Positions 42,925-53,180 of a stretch of 64,000 nt of DNA are shown here, in pieces (position 1 is the first letter of the stretch; the number at the start of each line of letters is the position of its first letter). Location: the NCBI GenBank assembly GCA_029563035.1, contig JAKQTP010000138.1, positions 62,001 to 126,000 on the forward strand, given 5' to 3'. Both the position numbers and the translations under genes were made by a program. This DNA comes from an archaeon. Lineage in GTDB: Archaea > Iainarchaeota > Iainarchaeia > CSSED10-239. The notes beneath the pieces are model-generated. The model did not search any database. It was not told the origin of the DNA and worked only from the letters and a program-made list of their open reading frames with translations.

Positions 42925-43638
42925 ATGCCTACTGTTCTTACACATATCGGGTTTGTTGAAAAAATTGCGAAAAAAAAGAAAGCTTTTTTTAAAAACCTAG
43001 ATATGAGATATCTTCTCTCTGGTTCTTTGTTTCCTGATTATTATGGCTTTTACAGAATACAAACAAAATTTAAACCAGAACTTTTTCATGAGATCAGGAA
43101 TCAAAAAGGCATAACCTTTGGAAAAAGAATGTATGCTTTAGCAAAGACAAAAGAGGAAAAATCCTTTGCCATTGGCTTTATTAGCCACAATGTCCTAGAC
43201 AAGCACTTTCATAATTATTTTTATAAACACAAATTATCTGCAGAAAAACATTTAATTCTTGAATTTTATTATGATTGTAAATTTAAAAATATAAGAGTTT
43301 CTCCTGTTCTTTATCCTGATGGTATAATAGAAAAGACTCTTAAAAAATATTACAAAAATATAAAATCCAAAAAGTCACATGTTACTAAAATCAAATTACT
43401 GGCATATTATCTATTTTTAAAAGAGATACAAAAAAGAATTATTCACAAAAAATATTTGAAAAAAGAAAAATCCTATTTAGATTTTTTAGCAATCTTATTT
43501 TATAAAAAACCAGTCGATCTTAAGAAACTACTTAACCCAGATAAAAATCTAAGGAACAAACATATGAAAAATCTAGAAAAAAGATATGCGACTGCAGAAA
43601 AAGAAATGTTAAAGATCATTTCTTCTATAAATCATTAA
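42925..43638 (+). CDS. Zinc-dependent phospholipase C-like hydrolase
   Basis: A 237-aa protein starting MPTVLTHIGFVEKIAK. Conserved His and Asp groups (LLSGSLFPDYYGF, FAIGFISHNVLDKHFHNYFY and EFYYD) match the zinc-dependent phospholipase C/S1-P1-like helical family. There is no signal peptide, so it is probably cytoplasmic. Substrate unknown. It follows aIF5A by 27 bp and overlaps the converging pheT by 14 bp. Confidence 0.65.
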   Translation: MPTVLTHIGFVEKIAKKKKAFFKNLDMRYLLSGSLFPDYYGFYRIQTKFKPELFHEIRNQKGITFGKRMYALAKTKEEKSFAIGFISHNVLDKHFHNYFYKHKLSAEKHLILEFYYDCKFKNIRVSPVLYPDGIIEKTLKKYYKNIKSKKSHVTKIKLLAYYLFLKEIQKRIIHKKYLKKEKSYLDFLAILFYKKPVDLKKLLNPDKNLRNKHMKNLEKRYATAEKEMLKIISSINH

Positions 43639-45298
43639 CATCTATCTCAAAAGCCACAACTGGAACATTATAATCAAAGCTCTTTAAAACTTCTGGATTA
43701 ATTTCTCCAATATGTCCAACATCTTTATTGTTTATAATTACTGTTGCTGATCTTCCAGAAATGTAAAATGGATAATCCTTTTTTTCTAATTCTAAACTAT
43801 AACCAAGAGTATTGCATAAAGTTACAAGAATACTTGCACTCTCTGTAAAACTAACTTTTGAATTTGCTATAGCAATTGCAGTATGAAGAACTGTTTTTGA
43901 TTTGACATCTTTTTGCTTGTCAGGAATAACAACTTTTTCACAACTAAATATCTTTTGAGGATAACTCATGTGCTGGTTATTCGTTAAAATCTTTAATAGC
44001 TTTGGCAAAAGCCAAGGACTAACAATGTCTAAAGACTTGTCTTTGGAATAACCCAGCTCTATCGCCTTGTCTTTGGAATAAGGGATATTAAAGTTTTCAA
44101 AAGATTCTTTTTTACTTGAAAGGGACAATGGGCTCACTTCTATTAAACCACATTGCACCAATATCTGTATGATGTTGTCTTGCTTTATTGAATCCTTTAA
44201 TCTTTCACCAACAGTAAATACTTTAGGCATCTTTAATGGAATGTTGTTAAAGCCATATGCCCTAGCTACGTCATCAATAATATCAACTTCATGTAATATG
44301 TCTGTTCTGTAAGGGGGAATGGAAACTTCTATTTTGTCCTTACCATACTTCTTTGTTTTGTAGCACATCTTTTCAAGAAGATGGCAAACCTCATCAATAT
44401 CAAGATTTAAACCAATCAAAGAATTAACATTTGATAATGTCACTAATCTTTTTTCCTCATTTAGGTTTGGAGTAATCATGTGCTTTTCTAAGTAGGCATT
44501 ACCAAGATTTATTTCAATTGAATGAAGCTCTCCACCAAAATCACTAAACATACAACACATGATATTTAGAACTTGGTTTAGTCTTACTAAATTAAAACCA
44601 GAACACTCAATAAAAATGTCCTTTGTGTTCTCAGTAACTTTTCCAGTAACATCTGAATTAATGATTGGTGGCATGGAAAGTATCTTGCCAGAATTATCTA
44701 CAAATATTGGATATTTGTCTTTGCCTATTAAAAGATGCGCAAATTCTTTGCCAGTTTCTGTATTTTTTAAAATTTCTTCTCCACTCATTTCTTTGTCTTC
44801 GCCAAGAGGCACAAACTTAATATCCTTAGGCGACCTTGCACAAAAAGTTATTGGAAATTCTATCTTGTCAAGTGGATAAACTCCAAGAGCCCCAAGAGTT
44901 CTTTTTCTAAAAATTGTAAGGTGGAGCTTTTCTTGAACAGCAATAATTTGTTTTAATCTGTCTTCTGTAAGATTTAGATTTTTGATTATTGCACAAACAC
45001 TATAAGGCCTAACGGCCTTAACTGAATTGTCAATAAAAAGAGAGTGTGTGGGCTTTTTTGCAGAATAGTTCAAAGGTTTGCCATAGCCACCAAACACCTT
45101 TAAAACTCTTAATAACCCTTCTTTTGAAAGAACATCTGTTCTTTCAGCAGTCACTTCTATTCTTAGTTCTTCTGTGGCTTTGTTATAACTATCAATTTCA
45201 AAACCATAGTTAAATAGCAGTTCTTCAAAATCTTCAACAGAGATATCTTTATTAAATTCTTTTTTTATGTCAGAAAAATTTAATTCAATTGTTGCCAT
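43625..45298 (-). CDS. pheT: Phenylalanyl-tRNA synthetase beta subunit
   Basis: A 557-aa archaeal-type beta subunit. B3/B4 editing and B5 regions are visible: KAVRPYSVCAIIKNLNL near 88-104, FIECSGFNLVRLNQVLNIMC near 235, and the B5-B1 part SIPPYRTDILHEVDIIDDVA near 335. The start is ATG at 45298 (MATIELNFSDIKKEFN); the longer in-frame extension overlaps pheS and lacks support. It is encoded 2 bp after pheS. The two subunits form the heterotetramer. Confidence 0.95.
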   Translation of the reverse strand: MATIELNFSDIKKEFNKDISVEDFEELLFNYGFEIDSYNKATEELRIEVTAERTDVLSKEGLLRVLKVFGGYGKPLNYSAKKPTHSLFIDNSVKAVRPYSVCAIIKNLNLTEDRLKQIIAVQEKLHLTIFRKRTLGALGVYPLDKIEFPITFCARSPKDIKFVPLGEDKEMSGEEILKNTETGKEFAHLLIGKDKYPIFVDNSGKILSMPPIINSDVTGKVTENTKDIFIECSGFNLVRLNQVLNIMCCMFSDFGGELHSIEINLGNAYLEKHMITPNLNEEKRLVTLSNVNSLIGLNLDIDEVCHLLEKMCYKTKKYGKDKIEVSIPPYRTDILHEVDIIDDVARAYGFNNIPLKMPKVFTVGERLKDSIKQDNIIQILVQCGLIEVSPLSLSSKKESFENFNIPYSKDKAIELGYSKDKSLDIVSPWLLPKLLKILTNNQHMSYPQKIFSCEKVVIPDKQKDVKSKTVLHTAIAIANSKVSFTESASILVTLCNTLGYSLELEKKDYPFYISGRSATVIINNKDVGHIGEINPEVLKSFDYNVPVVAFEIDVNDL

Positions 45299-45300
45299 AT

Positions 45301-46791
45301 TTATAGTTCTCTTTTTGGTATTATGTATGTTTTTAGCCAATCAATGTTTTCTTCATCACCATGAATTTCTTTTATTGGCTTTTGATACAATAACATTGCT
45401 AGTCTTTCAACGCCAAGACCCCAAGCAATAACTGTTTTTTCTATGCCATATGGTGCTAAAGACTCTGGTCTAAATACACCCGCATTAATTAACTCAATCC
45501 ATTTGCCAGTGCTTTCTTGATAACCACTTGCCTCAACACTTGGCTCTGTATATGGATTATAAGTTGGCTTAAATTTCACTTTTTGTATGCCTAGCCTTGA
45601 AAAGAACTCCTTAATAAATGCTAAAAGATCAGATAAAGAAAGATCATCTCCTATAATAAATCCCTCTGCTTGATGGAACTCTGGAAGGTGAGTAAAATCA
45701 ATTGTTTCATTTCTAAAAACCTTATCAATACAGAAATATTTTGAGTTGTCTTTTTCTTCTGGAGTTAAATTAAAGAAAGTTCTATAGGTTGTTGCTGTAG
45801 TGTGTGTTCTTAATATTAGTTTTTTAGATTCCTCACTATCCCATTCATATTGATAGCCCTTAGAGCCGGTTTTCCAGCCATTATTGTGGATCTCTGCAAT
45901 CTGCGAGGTTAGGTTTCCTGTAGGCAAATCCCCAGATATATCCAGATAGAAAGTATCTTGAATATCTCTTGCAGGGTGATTTTGAGAAATAAACATAGAA
46001 TCCATATTCCAAAAACAGCTTTCAACATATGGCCCTTGCATTTCTTTAAAGCCCATTTGTAAAAAAAGTTCTCTTATCTGATAGATTACTTGTCTTAATG
46101 GATTTATTCTGCCCTGCTCTTTTGGTAAAGGCAAAGTAGCAACATCAAACTCTTTGAAAGTGATGTTTTTATATTCTCCAGATTTTAAATGTTCTGATGT
46201 CAAATAAAGTTGTTGGTCAGAAATTATATCGTAGCCTATAATCTGTAATAACCTATACTCTTTGTTCTGTTTTTCTTTTTTAAGAATAAAGTTCTTTCGT
46301 TTTAAAAGTTCTTGAAAAACAGGAGTTTCTGAGATTGGTTTTTTTAAAGAAATATCTAATAGCATTTCTTTTTGTTTAGAAATAATGTTTTGATTTTCTT
46401 TTTTATATTTTATGATATCATTTACAATTTCGATTAGTTCTTTTCTTTTTGCAATGCCAAATGCTAAACTTACATCTTCTTTATTTAAGCCAGGTATTTC
46501 TAGATTATTTATTTCTGTAATTTTTATGTTTTTGTTTTTTATAAAATTACAAAATATCTCTTCTATAAATCCATTTTCTAAAGCCAATTTGCCATTAGTG
46601 TCCAGCTCATAGATATATGTTATTGTTGTACTTTCATCGATAATTCCGTTTAGTTTAAGGGTTTCGATAGAGCGCCTTATAGAATCTTGATTGTAGTTGG
46701 TATTTTTTAATATCTCCTCAAGCTTAGCGGATTTATTTTCTTTTAAATACTCGTAGACTATTGCATCAGATTCTTGAAATTTTAAATTCAT
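45301..46791 (-). CDS. pheS: Phenylalanyl-tRNA synthetase alpha subunit
   Basis: A 496-aa class II synthetase catalytic subunit. The N terminus is a winged-helix tRNA/DNA-binding region. Motif 2 (CIDKVFRNETIDFTHLPEFH near 352-371) and motif 3 (GLGVERLAMLLYQKPIKEIH) are clear, as are DSMFISQNHPARDIQDTFYL and the Phe-binding TEPSVEASGYQ. Confidence 0.96.
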   Translation of the reverse strand: MNLKFQESDAIVYEYLKENKSAKLEEILKNTNYNQDSIRRSIETLKLNGIIDESTTITYIYELDTNGKLALENGFIEEIFCNFIKNKNIKITEINNLEIPGLNKEDVSLAFGIAKRKELIEIVNDIIKYKKENQNIISKQKEMLLDISLKKPISETPVFQELLKRKNFILKKEKQNKEYRLLQIIGYDIISDQQLYLTSEHLKSGEYKNITFKEFDVATLPLPKEQGRINPLRQVIYQIRELFLQMGFKEMQGPYVESCFWNMDSMFISQNHPARDIQDTFYLDISGDLPTGNLTSQIAEIHNNGWKTGSKGYQYEWDSEESKKLILRTHTTATTYRTFFNLTPEEKDNSKYFCIDKVFRNETIDFTHLPEFHQAEGFIIGDDLSLSDLLAFIKEFFSRLGIQKVKFKPTYNPYTEPSVEASGYQESTGKWIELINAGVFRPESLAPYGIEKTVIAWGLGVERLAMLLYQKPIKEIHGDEENIDWLKTYIIPKREL

Positions 46792-46800
46792 AAGGATTCA

Positions 46801-47607
46801 TTATTTCTTTTTACTAACAAAATCAAAATCAACAATATCATTTATCTGTTTTCTTGGTTTTATTACTGAGTGTTTAGTAACAAACTTCTTTATTCCAGAA
46901 CTTACTTTGTTCTTAAAAACCAATAATATTAAAACAATAATTAATAAAATAAATAAAACTGTAAAATAGGACTTATTAAGGTAATCTTTAGAAAATAAGT
47001 TTGAAAAAACAAAAGTCGGCTTTGGAGGTTTTTTTTCTATTGCAAGAAGTCTTATTTCATTTGATGAAGAGCCACCCCACAATATTGTTCGACCTGTAAT
47101 ATTGGCGGTTGGCACAACATCTCCTATCAATAGCGGATCATAAAGAGCAATAGATATTTGCGAACCTGTTGGAATATTAAACACACCTGTTATAATAAAT
47201 TGATTAAATAAATGATCGTTTAATTCCCAAATTATTTGATCTTGATAATCTAAAAAACTAATTAGGCATTTATCAGTAATAGTATATTCTAATCTTATTT
47301 TTTTGGCAAAATCATCAAAAGAAATTGCAAAATTTCTAATATTACTCTCTTCTATAAAAATGTGTGGGTTTAGATCTGGATTTATTTTTCTTAATTCTTC
47401 TAGATTTGAACTATTTTTTAAAATCGAATTTTTAAAATTTGATAAGTCTTTTTCAGAACTTACCTCTACATCCCAGAGCTCAATTATTGTTGCTTTTTCT
47501 GGTGATGAAATATTAATAGAAATATCAAAATTTTTTAGAGAAACAGCATATACAGGCATTAGCAAAAATAAAAATAACAACCCAACTAATATGTGTTTTT
47601 TAGTCAT
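46801..47607 (-). CDS. Secreted, membrane-anchored protein, unknown
   Basis: A 268-aa protein with a signal peptide (1-22), a beta-rich extracytoplasmic domain (about 25-205), one membrane helix (about 214-231) and a basic cytoplasmic tail of about 37 residues (KKFVTKHSVIKPRKQ). No motif recognised. It lies 9 bp before pheS and has its own upstream region divergent from the metallo-beta-lactamase gene. Confidence 0.65.
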   Translation of the reverse strand: MTKKHILVGLLFLFLLMPVYAVSLKNFDISINISSPEKATIIELWDVEVSSEKDLSNFKNSILKNSSNLEELRKINPDLNPHIFIEESNIRNFAISFDDFAKKIRLEYTITDKCLISFLDYQDQIIWELNDHLFNQFIITGVFNIPTGSQISIALYDPLLIGDVVPTANITGRTILWGGSSSNEIRLLAIEKKPPKPTFVFSNLFSKDYLNKSYFTVLFILLIIVLILLVFKNKVSSGIKKFVTKHSVIKPRKQINDIVDFDFVSKKK

Positions 47608-47699
47608 TTTTTTTCTCCAAAAAAATTAATATATTATATTGTAATATATAGTATAAAAATGTTTATAAAAATGCCATTTTATTAACTTTAGACCACCAC

Positions 47700-47710
47700 T
47701 TTAAATATAT
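47700..47710 (+). promoter_or_regulatory. TATA box for the UPF0173-like hydrolase
   Basis: TTTAAATATAT lies 20-30 bases before the ATG at 47730, and no Shine-Dalgarno site is present, so the mRNA is probably leaderless. Confidence 0.55.
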
Positions 47711-47729
47711 TACCTACTTTAATTTATGT

Positions 47730-48419
47730 ATGGGGATTAAGATTAGATATTTGGGACATTCATCATTCACTATTAACATGAATGGTAAAAATATACTTAC
47801 TGATCCTTATTTTGATAACAACGATAAATGCAGTTATAAACGACTAATAAATTGTGCAATGCCTATTTCAAGCTTGCCAGAAATTGACACAATTTTAATC
47901 AGTCACGAACATTTTGATGCTTTTGATATTGCAAACACAAATCTACTTGTTAAAAAAAATAGCCCAAAAATAATTGCACATCGTAGCGTACTAAATAAAA
48001 TTGATTGTGGCGAGAACTATAAATATCCTATGCTTGAATACATGACAAAAACAATAAACGATATTTCTTTTACTGCATATCCTGCACATCATCCAACTTC
48101 TTTTTATCCATTAAGTTATCTTATTGCAGATAAAAAAAATAGCATTTATTTTTCAGGAGATACATTCATGACAAAAGAGCATGATAAGATAAAGGCAGAT
48201 ATTGCAATCTTACCAATAGGCGGAAAAATAACTTTAGATCTTATAAGTGCAGTTAGTGTTGCAAAAAAAATTAGACCAAAATATTTAATACCTATGAGCT
48301 ACAACACTTTTTCTCATATTAAGCAAGACCCCTATATTCTAAAAAACAAATTCGAAAATACAAGATACGATATTAAACCAGTAGTTATAGAACCAGGAAA
48401 AGAATGGAAATATAAATAA
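47730..48419 (+). CDS. UPF0173-type metallo-beta-lactamase fold hydrolase
   Basis: A 229-aa protein. LGHSSFTINMNGKNILTDPY is the N-terminal signature of this MBL subgroup. The metal motif reads SHEHFDAFD: the usual last His of HxHxDH is Asp or displaced. Further ligands are AHHPT and SGDTF. Substrate unknown; relatives act on lipids or phosphodiesters. It meets the next gene end to end. Confidence 0.85.
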   Translation: MGIKIRYLGHSSFTINMNGKNILTDPYFDNNDKCSYKRLINCAMPISSLPEIDTILISHEHFDAFDIANTNLLVKKNSPKIIAHRSVLNKIDCGENYKYPMLEYMTKTINDISFTAYPAHHPTSFYPLSYLIADKKNSIYFSGDTFMTKEHDKIKADIAILPIGGKITLDLISAVSVAKKIRPKYLIPMSYNTFSHIKQDPYILKNKFENTRYDIKPVVIEPGKEWKYK

Positions 48420-49355
48420 CTATATTCTTTTATACATCCATTCAAGCTCAACTGATCTGTTCGGCTTGTCTATAGTGCCTGCTATTGCACTCATATTCAA
48501 TTCAAAGTTCTTTACAGCCCTATCAAAGTTCTTTAAATTTGCTTCTTTCATGAAAGATAATAAAGCTTTTCCAGTAACCCTTGAATGAAGATCAAAATAT
48601 TCTGTACCTTTTGTGCGTGCTAAAGTTCTATGTTGAGCAAGAGTTCCCCTAACTGAAGAATCTAAAACAGACATAAACTTTTTTAGATATTCACTACTAA
48701 TTTGCCCTCGTTCATATCTCTGTGCTAAAACATTTATTGCTTTTGTATGAGCTTCTTTAAAATCACCAACATTTCTGCCAGATAACCATCTTTCTTGTCT
48801 TTTAAGAGAGTACAAAAATTCAGCTCTATTTAATTCATTTACTGCAGTTTTGTGTGCTAATCTGTTTCTTCTTAAGAGATCTTTATATTCTTTAAATGAA
48901 ACTATGTGCCCTTCTTGATAATTTCTTTTTGCCCATTGTTCAGGAGTTTTTGCTTCAGTTAAAAATTTAATAAACACCCCTTTTTCTGGATTAACATTAT
49001 CTGGATTATATCTTTGATTTTCTAAATGCTTATAAGCATTATCAATTGTTTTTATTCTGTTTCTTAAAGCTTCAATCTTATCTAGAGTTATACTTCTCAT
49101 AGTTCTTGATCTTTCAGCTTCTGATAAACTAATCTTTGGAGTAAATCTTTCTTTATCTGCAATTTTTGCGAGCTTTTTCTTTTTTAAATTACTTAATTTA
49201 CTAGATTTTGGTTCTTTAGGTACAACTGGTTTTGCTTGTTTTTTTGTGCTTGGCTTGATAGTTGTTTTTTCTATCTTTGGTTGCCCTGGTTTTTTAATTT
49301 TTCTTAAAGGGTTTATTTTCCTTAAAAGGTTTAAATTTCTTAATGGTTTTGCCAT
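48420..49355 (-). CDS. Basic helical protein with lysine/proline-rich N terminus, unknown
   Basis: A 311-aa protein. Residues 1-70 are a disordered basic region (RKINPLRKIKKPGQPKIEKT) followed by long helices (DKIEALRNRIKTIDNAYKHL). No enzyme motif. GGTGAT lies 5 bases before the ATG. It shares the K/P/R-rich N-terminal style with proteins at 52395, 54556 and 57642. Confidence 0.65.
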   Translation of the reverse strand: MAKPLRNLNLLRKINPLRKIKKPGQPKIEKTTIKPSTKKQAKPVVPKEPKSSKLSNLKKKKLAKIADKERFTPKISLSEAERSRTMRSITLDKIEALRNRIKTIDNAYKHLENQRYNPDNVNPEKGVFIKFLTEAKTPEQWAKRNYQEGHIVSFKEYKDLLRRNRLAHKTAVNELNRAEFLYSLKRQERWLSGRNVGDFKEAHTKAINVLAQRYERGQISSEYLKKFMSVLDSSVRGTLAQHRTLARTKGTEYFDLHSRVTGKALLSFMKEANLKNFDRAVKNFELNMSAIAGTIDKPNRSVELEWMYKRI

Positions 49356-49418
49356 ATTTAATCACCAATTAATGTTATATTGTATTTAAGTTATCTTTAG
49401 TTAAATTTAAAAACATAC

Positions 49419-50357
49419 CTAATAGTCATCAAGTTCTATTTCTTTTATACCATGAACTATATTAATTTTTTGGCCTTTATTTTTCTTTTGTAGCTCTTTT
49501 TCTCTTTTTTCTAAGTCATTGTATTTGCTAGAGATGTGCGTTAAATATAGATGCTTTACTTTTGCTTTCTTAGAAAAAATAGGAATTTCTTCAGCTACTG
49601 AATGCTTAACTAGTTTTGCTTTTTCTTTATCTTCTTCAAAAAAAGTGCTTTCATGCACAAGTACGTCTGTGCCTACAAGCTCTTTTGGAACATTCTTTAA
49701 AACTTGAGTATCACAAAGATAAGCTATTTTTTTACCTGTTTTTTTAAACTTGTAATCCATAACCATCTCTGGCTTGATTGTTTTGCCATTTAATTTAATG
49801 GATTTGCCTTTTTGAAGCTGAGAAAAAAGAGGGCCTTCAGGGATCTTTAGCTTTAAGGCTTTTGCTTTATTAAATTTGCCTATCTTGTCTTTTATCTTAA
49901 AAATATAACCATTTGTTCTGGTTGTGTGATCAAGAGAAATTGCCTCTACTTGTGTGTCTTTATCTTGGTAGGCAATTTTTCTTTCAACTTCGTTAATATT
50001 TATTTTATACTCTGGTGGATATTTATCATATATTGTTAATCTGATTAATTGCTCAAGATTTTTCTTTTCGTTTTTTGGAACATAAATATTCAATGGTGTT
50101 GTTCTATTGTTCAATTTAAAAGTTGAAAGCATTCCAAAAAGGCCAAAGAAATGGTCGCCATGCATGTGGGACAAGAAAATATTGTTTATTTTCATAACAC
50201 TTTGCTTAACTTTCATAATCTGTTGCTGGCAGTTCTCTGGACAATCAAAAAGATAGTTTTGACCATTATAATTTATTAGCATTGCAGAAAGATTTCTATC
50301 TGCTGTTGGTAAAGATGCAGAATTACCTAAGAAAAACACTTTAATTTTATTTGACAT
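49419..50357 (-). CDS. rnz: Ribonuclease Z (tRNA 3' endonuclease)
   Basis: A 312-aa MBL-family enzyme that trims tRNA 3' trailers before CCA addition. The motifs are FLGNSASLPTADRNLSAML, LSHMHGDHFFGLFGML (motif II), LDHTTRTNGY, YLCDT, VHESTF with HSVAEE, and LTHISSKYND. All metal-binding His/Asp groups are present. It links functionally with the CCA-adding enzyme at the end of the window. Confidence 0.96.
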   Translation of the reverse strand: MSNKIKVFFLGNSASLPTADRNLSAMLINYNGQNYLFDCPENCQQQIMKVKQSVMKINNIFLSHMHGDHFFGLFGMLSTFKLNNRTTPLNIYVPKNEKKNLEQLIRLTIYDKYPPEYKININEVERKIAYQDKDTQVEAISLDHTTRTNGYIFKIKDKIGKFNKAKALKLKIPEGPLFSQLQKGKSIKLNGKTIKPEMVMDYKFKKTGKKIAYLCDTQVLKNVPKELVGTDVLVHESTFFEEDKEKAKLVKHSVAEEIPIFSKKAKVKHLYLTHISSKYNDLEKREKELQKKNKGQKINIVHGIKEIELDDY

Positions 50358-50404
50358 AATAATATATAGGCATAAATATGTTTTTAAGCAATTTGGAACA
50401 TATA

Positions 50405-50458
50405 TTATATATTTAAATCAAATATTTGACTAATTTTTACAATAGAAGATTATGGTGA
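50405..50458 (+). promoter_or_regulatory. lonB promoter and Shine-Dalgarno site
   Basis: TATA-like TTATATATTTAAATC at about 50405-50419; GGTGA at 50454-50458, five bases before the ATG at 50464. Confidence 0.5.
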
Positions 50459-50463
50459 AATAA

Positions 50464-52392
50464 ATGTCAACAAAAACCAAAGATAAAAAAACTAAAACAA
50501 AAATAAAAGCAAAAAGCGATGTTAAAGAACTTATTTTTAATGACACAAGCGAGATTGAAGTTCCAACAAAAATGATTGATCAAGTGATTGGACAAGACGC
50601 TTCAATCAATCTTATTAAAAAAGTTGCTGGACAGAAAAGGCACATTATGCTTATTGGTGCGCCAGGAACAGGTAAGTCCATGATTGCTTCTGCTCTTGCT
50701 GAGATGCTTCCAACCAACAAACTAACAGATATCTTAGTATATCCAAATCTAGAAGATTCTCACACACCTAAAATTACTGAAGTTCCTGCAGGAGAAGGAA
50801 AGAAAATTGTCGAAGCAACAAAAATAGAAGCAGCAAAACAAATGGGGGCTGGAAGAATTGTTGGCTTTTTCCTACCAACAATCTGGTTAATCATTTCAAT
50901 TGTGTTTTGGAGACTTGGTTGGGTTCCAGATGTTGTGTTTGCAGCCATGCTTCTTTTGTCTGGATTTTTAATGGTTTCAACTTCTTTAAGCATGCAGATG
51001 ATGCAAAAAGAAAGAGCACTTATCCCAAAAATCATTATTGATAATCGCAATAAAAAAGAAGTGCCATTTATTGATGCAACAGGTGCTAAAGCAGGGGCTC
51101 TTCTTGGAGATGTTTTGCACGATCCCTTACAATCAGGGGGTCTTGGAACACCAGCACACATGAGAGTTGTTCCTGGAATGATACACAAGGCAAATGGGGG
51201 AGTTTTATTTATTGATGAGATTTCCGCACTTTCACCAAAATCACAACAGGACTTACTAACAATATTGCAAGAGAAAAAATTCAGTATTACTGGACAATCA
51301 GAAATGTCAAGTGGAGCAATGGTAAGAACAACCCCTGCTCCTTGTGATTTTATACTTGTAGCTGCTGGTAACTATATTGATTTAGAAAAAGTACATCCTG
51401 CTATTAGATCAAGAATAAGAGGTTCTGGCTATGAGTGCCACATGAATATTGATATGCCAGACACTGCAGAGAACAGAAACAAGATTGTGCAATTTGTTGC
51501 TCAAGAAATAGCAAAAGACAAAAAGATACCACACTTCTCTAAAGAAGCAGTTGATGAGATTATCTTTGAAGCAAGAAAAAGAGCAACAAGAAAAAATAGC
51601 TTAACATTAAAACTAAGAGAACTTGGAGGGCTTATAAGAGCTTCAGGAGACATTGCACTTGAAGAAAATAAAAAGCTTGTGACAAGAGAAATAGTGCTTA
51701 AGGCCAAAGACACAGCTAGAACTCTTGAAGAACAAATGGTTAGCAAGATGATGGTCATTAAGAAGGATTATGATATCTTTAAGACAACAGGATATTCTAT
51801 TGGAAGAGTTAATGGCCTTGCTGTAATGAACGAAAGTGATGCTGGGCTTCTTTTACCAATAGAATGTGAGATAACACCAGCATCTTCTAAAAATGAAGGC
51901 AAAATCATAGCAACCGGACAACTAGGTAACATTGCTAAAGAATCAGTAGATAATGTTTCTGCAATTATTAAAAAATTAACAGGCAAAGATATTGCAAATT
52001 ACGACATACATGTTCAGTTTTTACAAACCTATAATGTTGAAGGAGATTCTGCTTCTATATCTATTGCTACAGCAATAATTTCTGTGCTTGAAGATATACC
52101 TATTAAGCAAGAGATTGCAATGACTGGTTCTCTATCAATCAGGGGAGATGTTTTACCAATTGGAGGGGTTACTGCAAAAGTCAATGCTGCAAAAAATGCA
52201 AAGATAAAAAAAGTTATAATCCCAGAATCAAATAAAGAAGACTTGGTTCTTTCACCAGAGGTTGCAAAAAGCCTAGAGATAATTCCTGTTAAAACAATCT
52301 GGGAAGTAATACTTCATGCATTCAAAGACACAAGTAAAAAAGAAACATTAATACAAAGAATAAATAAGACCTATGCTATTAAGTTAGCATAA
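50464..52392 (+). CDS. lonB: Membrane-bound Lon protease (LonB)
   Basis: A 642-aa ATP-dependent protease. The AAA+ Walker A is GAPGTGKS at 65-72; Walker B and sensor regions follow ([20 protein letters not shown]). Two membrane helices are inserted in the ATPase domain (about 136-180), the archaeal LonB hallmark. The C-terminal protease domain has the Ser-Lys dyad: Ser529 in [12 protein letters not shown] and Lys572 in [12 protein letters not shown]. It performs quality control and regulatory proteolysis at the membrane. Confidence 0.97.
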   Translation: MSTKTKDKKTKTKIKAKSDVKELIFNDTSEIEVPTKMIDQVIGQDASINLIKKVAGQKRHIMLIGAPGTGKSMIASALAEMLPTNKLTDILVYPNLEDSHTPKITEVPAGEGKKIVEATKIEAAKQMGAGRIVGFFLPTIWLIISIVFWRLGWVPDVVFAAMLLLSGFLMVSTSLSMQMMQKERALIPKIIIDNRNKKEVPFIDATGAKAGALLGDVLHDPLQSGGLGTPAHMRVVPGMIHKANGGVLFIDEISALSPKSQQDLLTILQEKKFSITGQSEMSSGAMVRTTPAPCDFILVAAGNYIDLEKVHPAIRSRIRGSGYECHMNIDMPDTAENRNKIVQFVAQEIAKDKKIPHFSKEAVDEIIFEARKRATRKNSLTLKLRELGGLIRASGDIALEENKKLVTREIVLKAKDTARTLEEQMVSKMMVIKKDYDIFKTTGYSIGRVNGLAVMNESDAGLLLPIECEITPASSKNEGKIIATGQLGNIAKESVDNVSAIIKKLTGKDIANYDIHVQFLQTYNVEGDSASISIATAIISVLEDIPIKQEIAMTGSLSIRGDVLPIGGVTAKVNAAKNAKIKKVIIPESNKEDLVLSPEVAKSLEIIPVKTIWEVILHAFKDTSKKETLIQRINKTYAIKLA

Positions 52393-52394
52393 AT

Positions 52395-53171
52395 TTATTC
52401 TAGTAGCTTTGAAATAAAATTCTTCATTCTGGATAACTCAATACCTGCATTATAATGCTCTTGTATTATATTTTTAAATTTTGCTTTAGATTGGAGTGGC
52501 CTTATAGAGCTACCATCTGGCTCTTTTATGTGGGTTGGTATTCCCCTGTCTCTTGGTGATTTTACTGCTAAATAGTTTACTTCTTTATTATAAATTTTAT
52601 TCAAGATTTGCATAATATTTATTTGAACACTGCCTTTCTGAATATAATCAAAGCAAACAAAATATTTATCATGAATATTAAGAGACCTTCTTAAATGGTT
52701 CTCTAAATTATTTATAGCTTTTCTTCTAAATTTAGGATCTGCCTCAACTAATGTACTTTTTGGAGTAACTAAAAAAGTAACTCTTGCTTTTGGAAGGGTT
52801 TGTTCAAAAAAAGCCTTTAACAAATAACCTTGTGGAGACATGCCTGTCATTGGCAAGAAAACATGGAGTTTTTCACCTTTTGTTTTAAAGATATTAAAAC
52901 CATATTTATTTTCAAATGCATGTTTAAATTTTATAAGTCTTGTATCGTAATCTGAAAGATATGGCTTATTATATATTACAGGTTTTACTGGTTTTATTTT
53001 CTTTCTAGGCATCTTTTTGGTTAGGCTTTTGGAATACTTGCCTTCAAATAATGGTTCTTTTGGTTTGCTTAAAAGTGTTTTACTAAAATTAGAAACTTGT
53101 GATTTGTTGATTATTATTGGTTTTGCTGGTTTTATTTTTCTTCTAGATAATTTTGGTTTTAAGATGGCCAT
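52395..53171 (-). CDS. Unknown protein with duplicated basic N terminus
   Basis: A 258-aa protein. The N terminus holds two copies of a basic motif, RRKIKPAKPIIINKS and RKKIKPVKPVIYNKP, about 47 residues apart; the DNA of the two copies is also nearly identical, so the duplication is recent. The rest (about 90-220: HVFLPMTGMSPQGYLLKAFF and DKYFVCFDYIQKGSVQINIM) has an alternating strand-helix pattern that could be a phosphoribosyltransferase-like fold, but the PRPP loop is not convincing. It converges with lonB, 2 bp apart. Confidence 0.6.
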   Translation of the reverse strand: MAILKPKLSRRKIKPAKPIIINKSQVSNFSKTLLSKPKEPLFEGKYSKSLTKKMPRKKIKPVKPVIYNKPYLSDYDTRLIKFKHAFENKYGFNIFKTKGEKLHVFLPMTGMSPQGYLLKAFFEQTLPKARVTFLVTPKSTLVEADPKFRRKAINNLENHLRRSLNIHDKYFVCFDYIQKGSVQINIMQILNKIYNKEVNYLAVKSPRDRGIPTHIKEPDGSSIRPLQSKAKFKNIIQEHYNAGIELSRMKNFISKLLE

Positions 53172-53180
53172 AATAAAACA

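Noticed and set aside
52395..53171. Assignment as a phosphoribosyltransferase
   Set aside because: The fold pattern is suggestive, but the PRPP-binding loop is not convincing.
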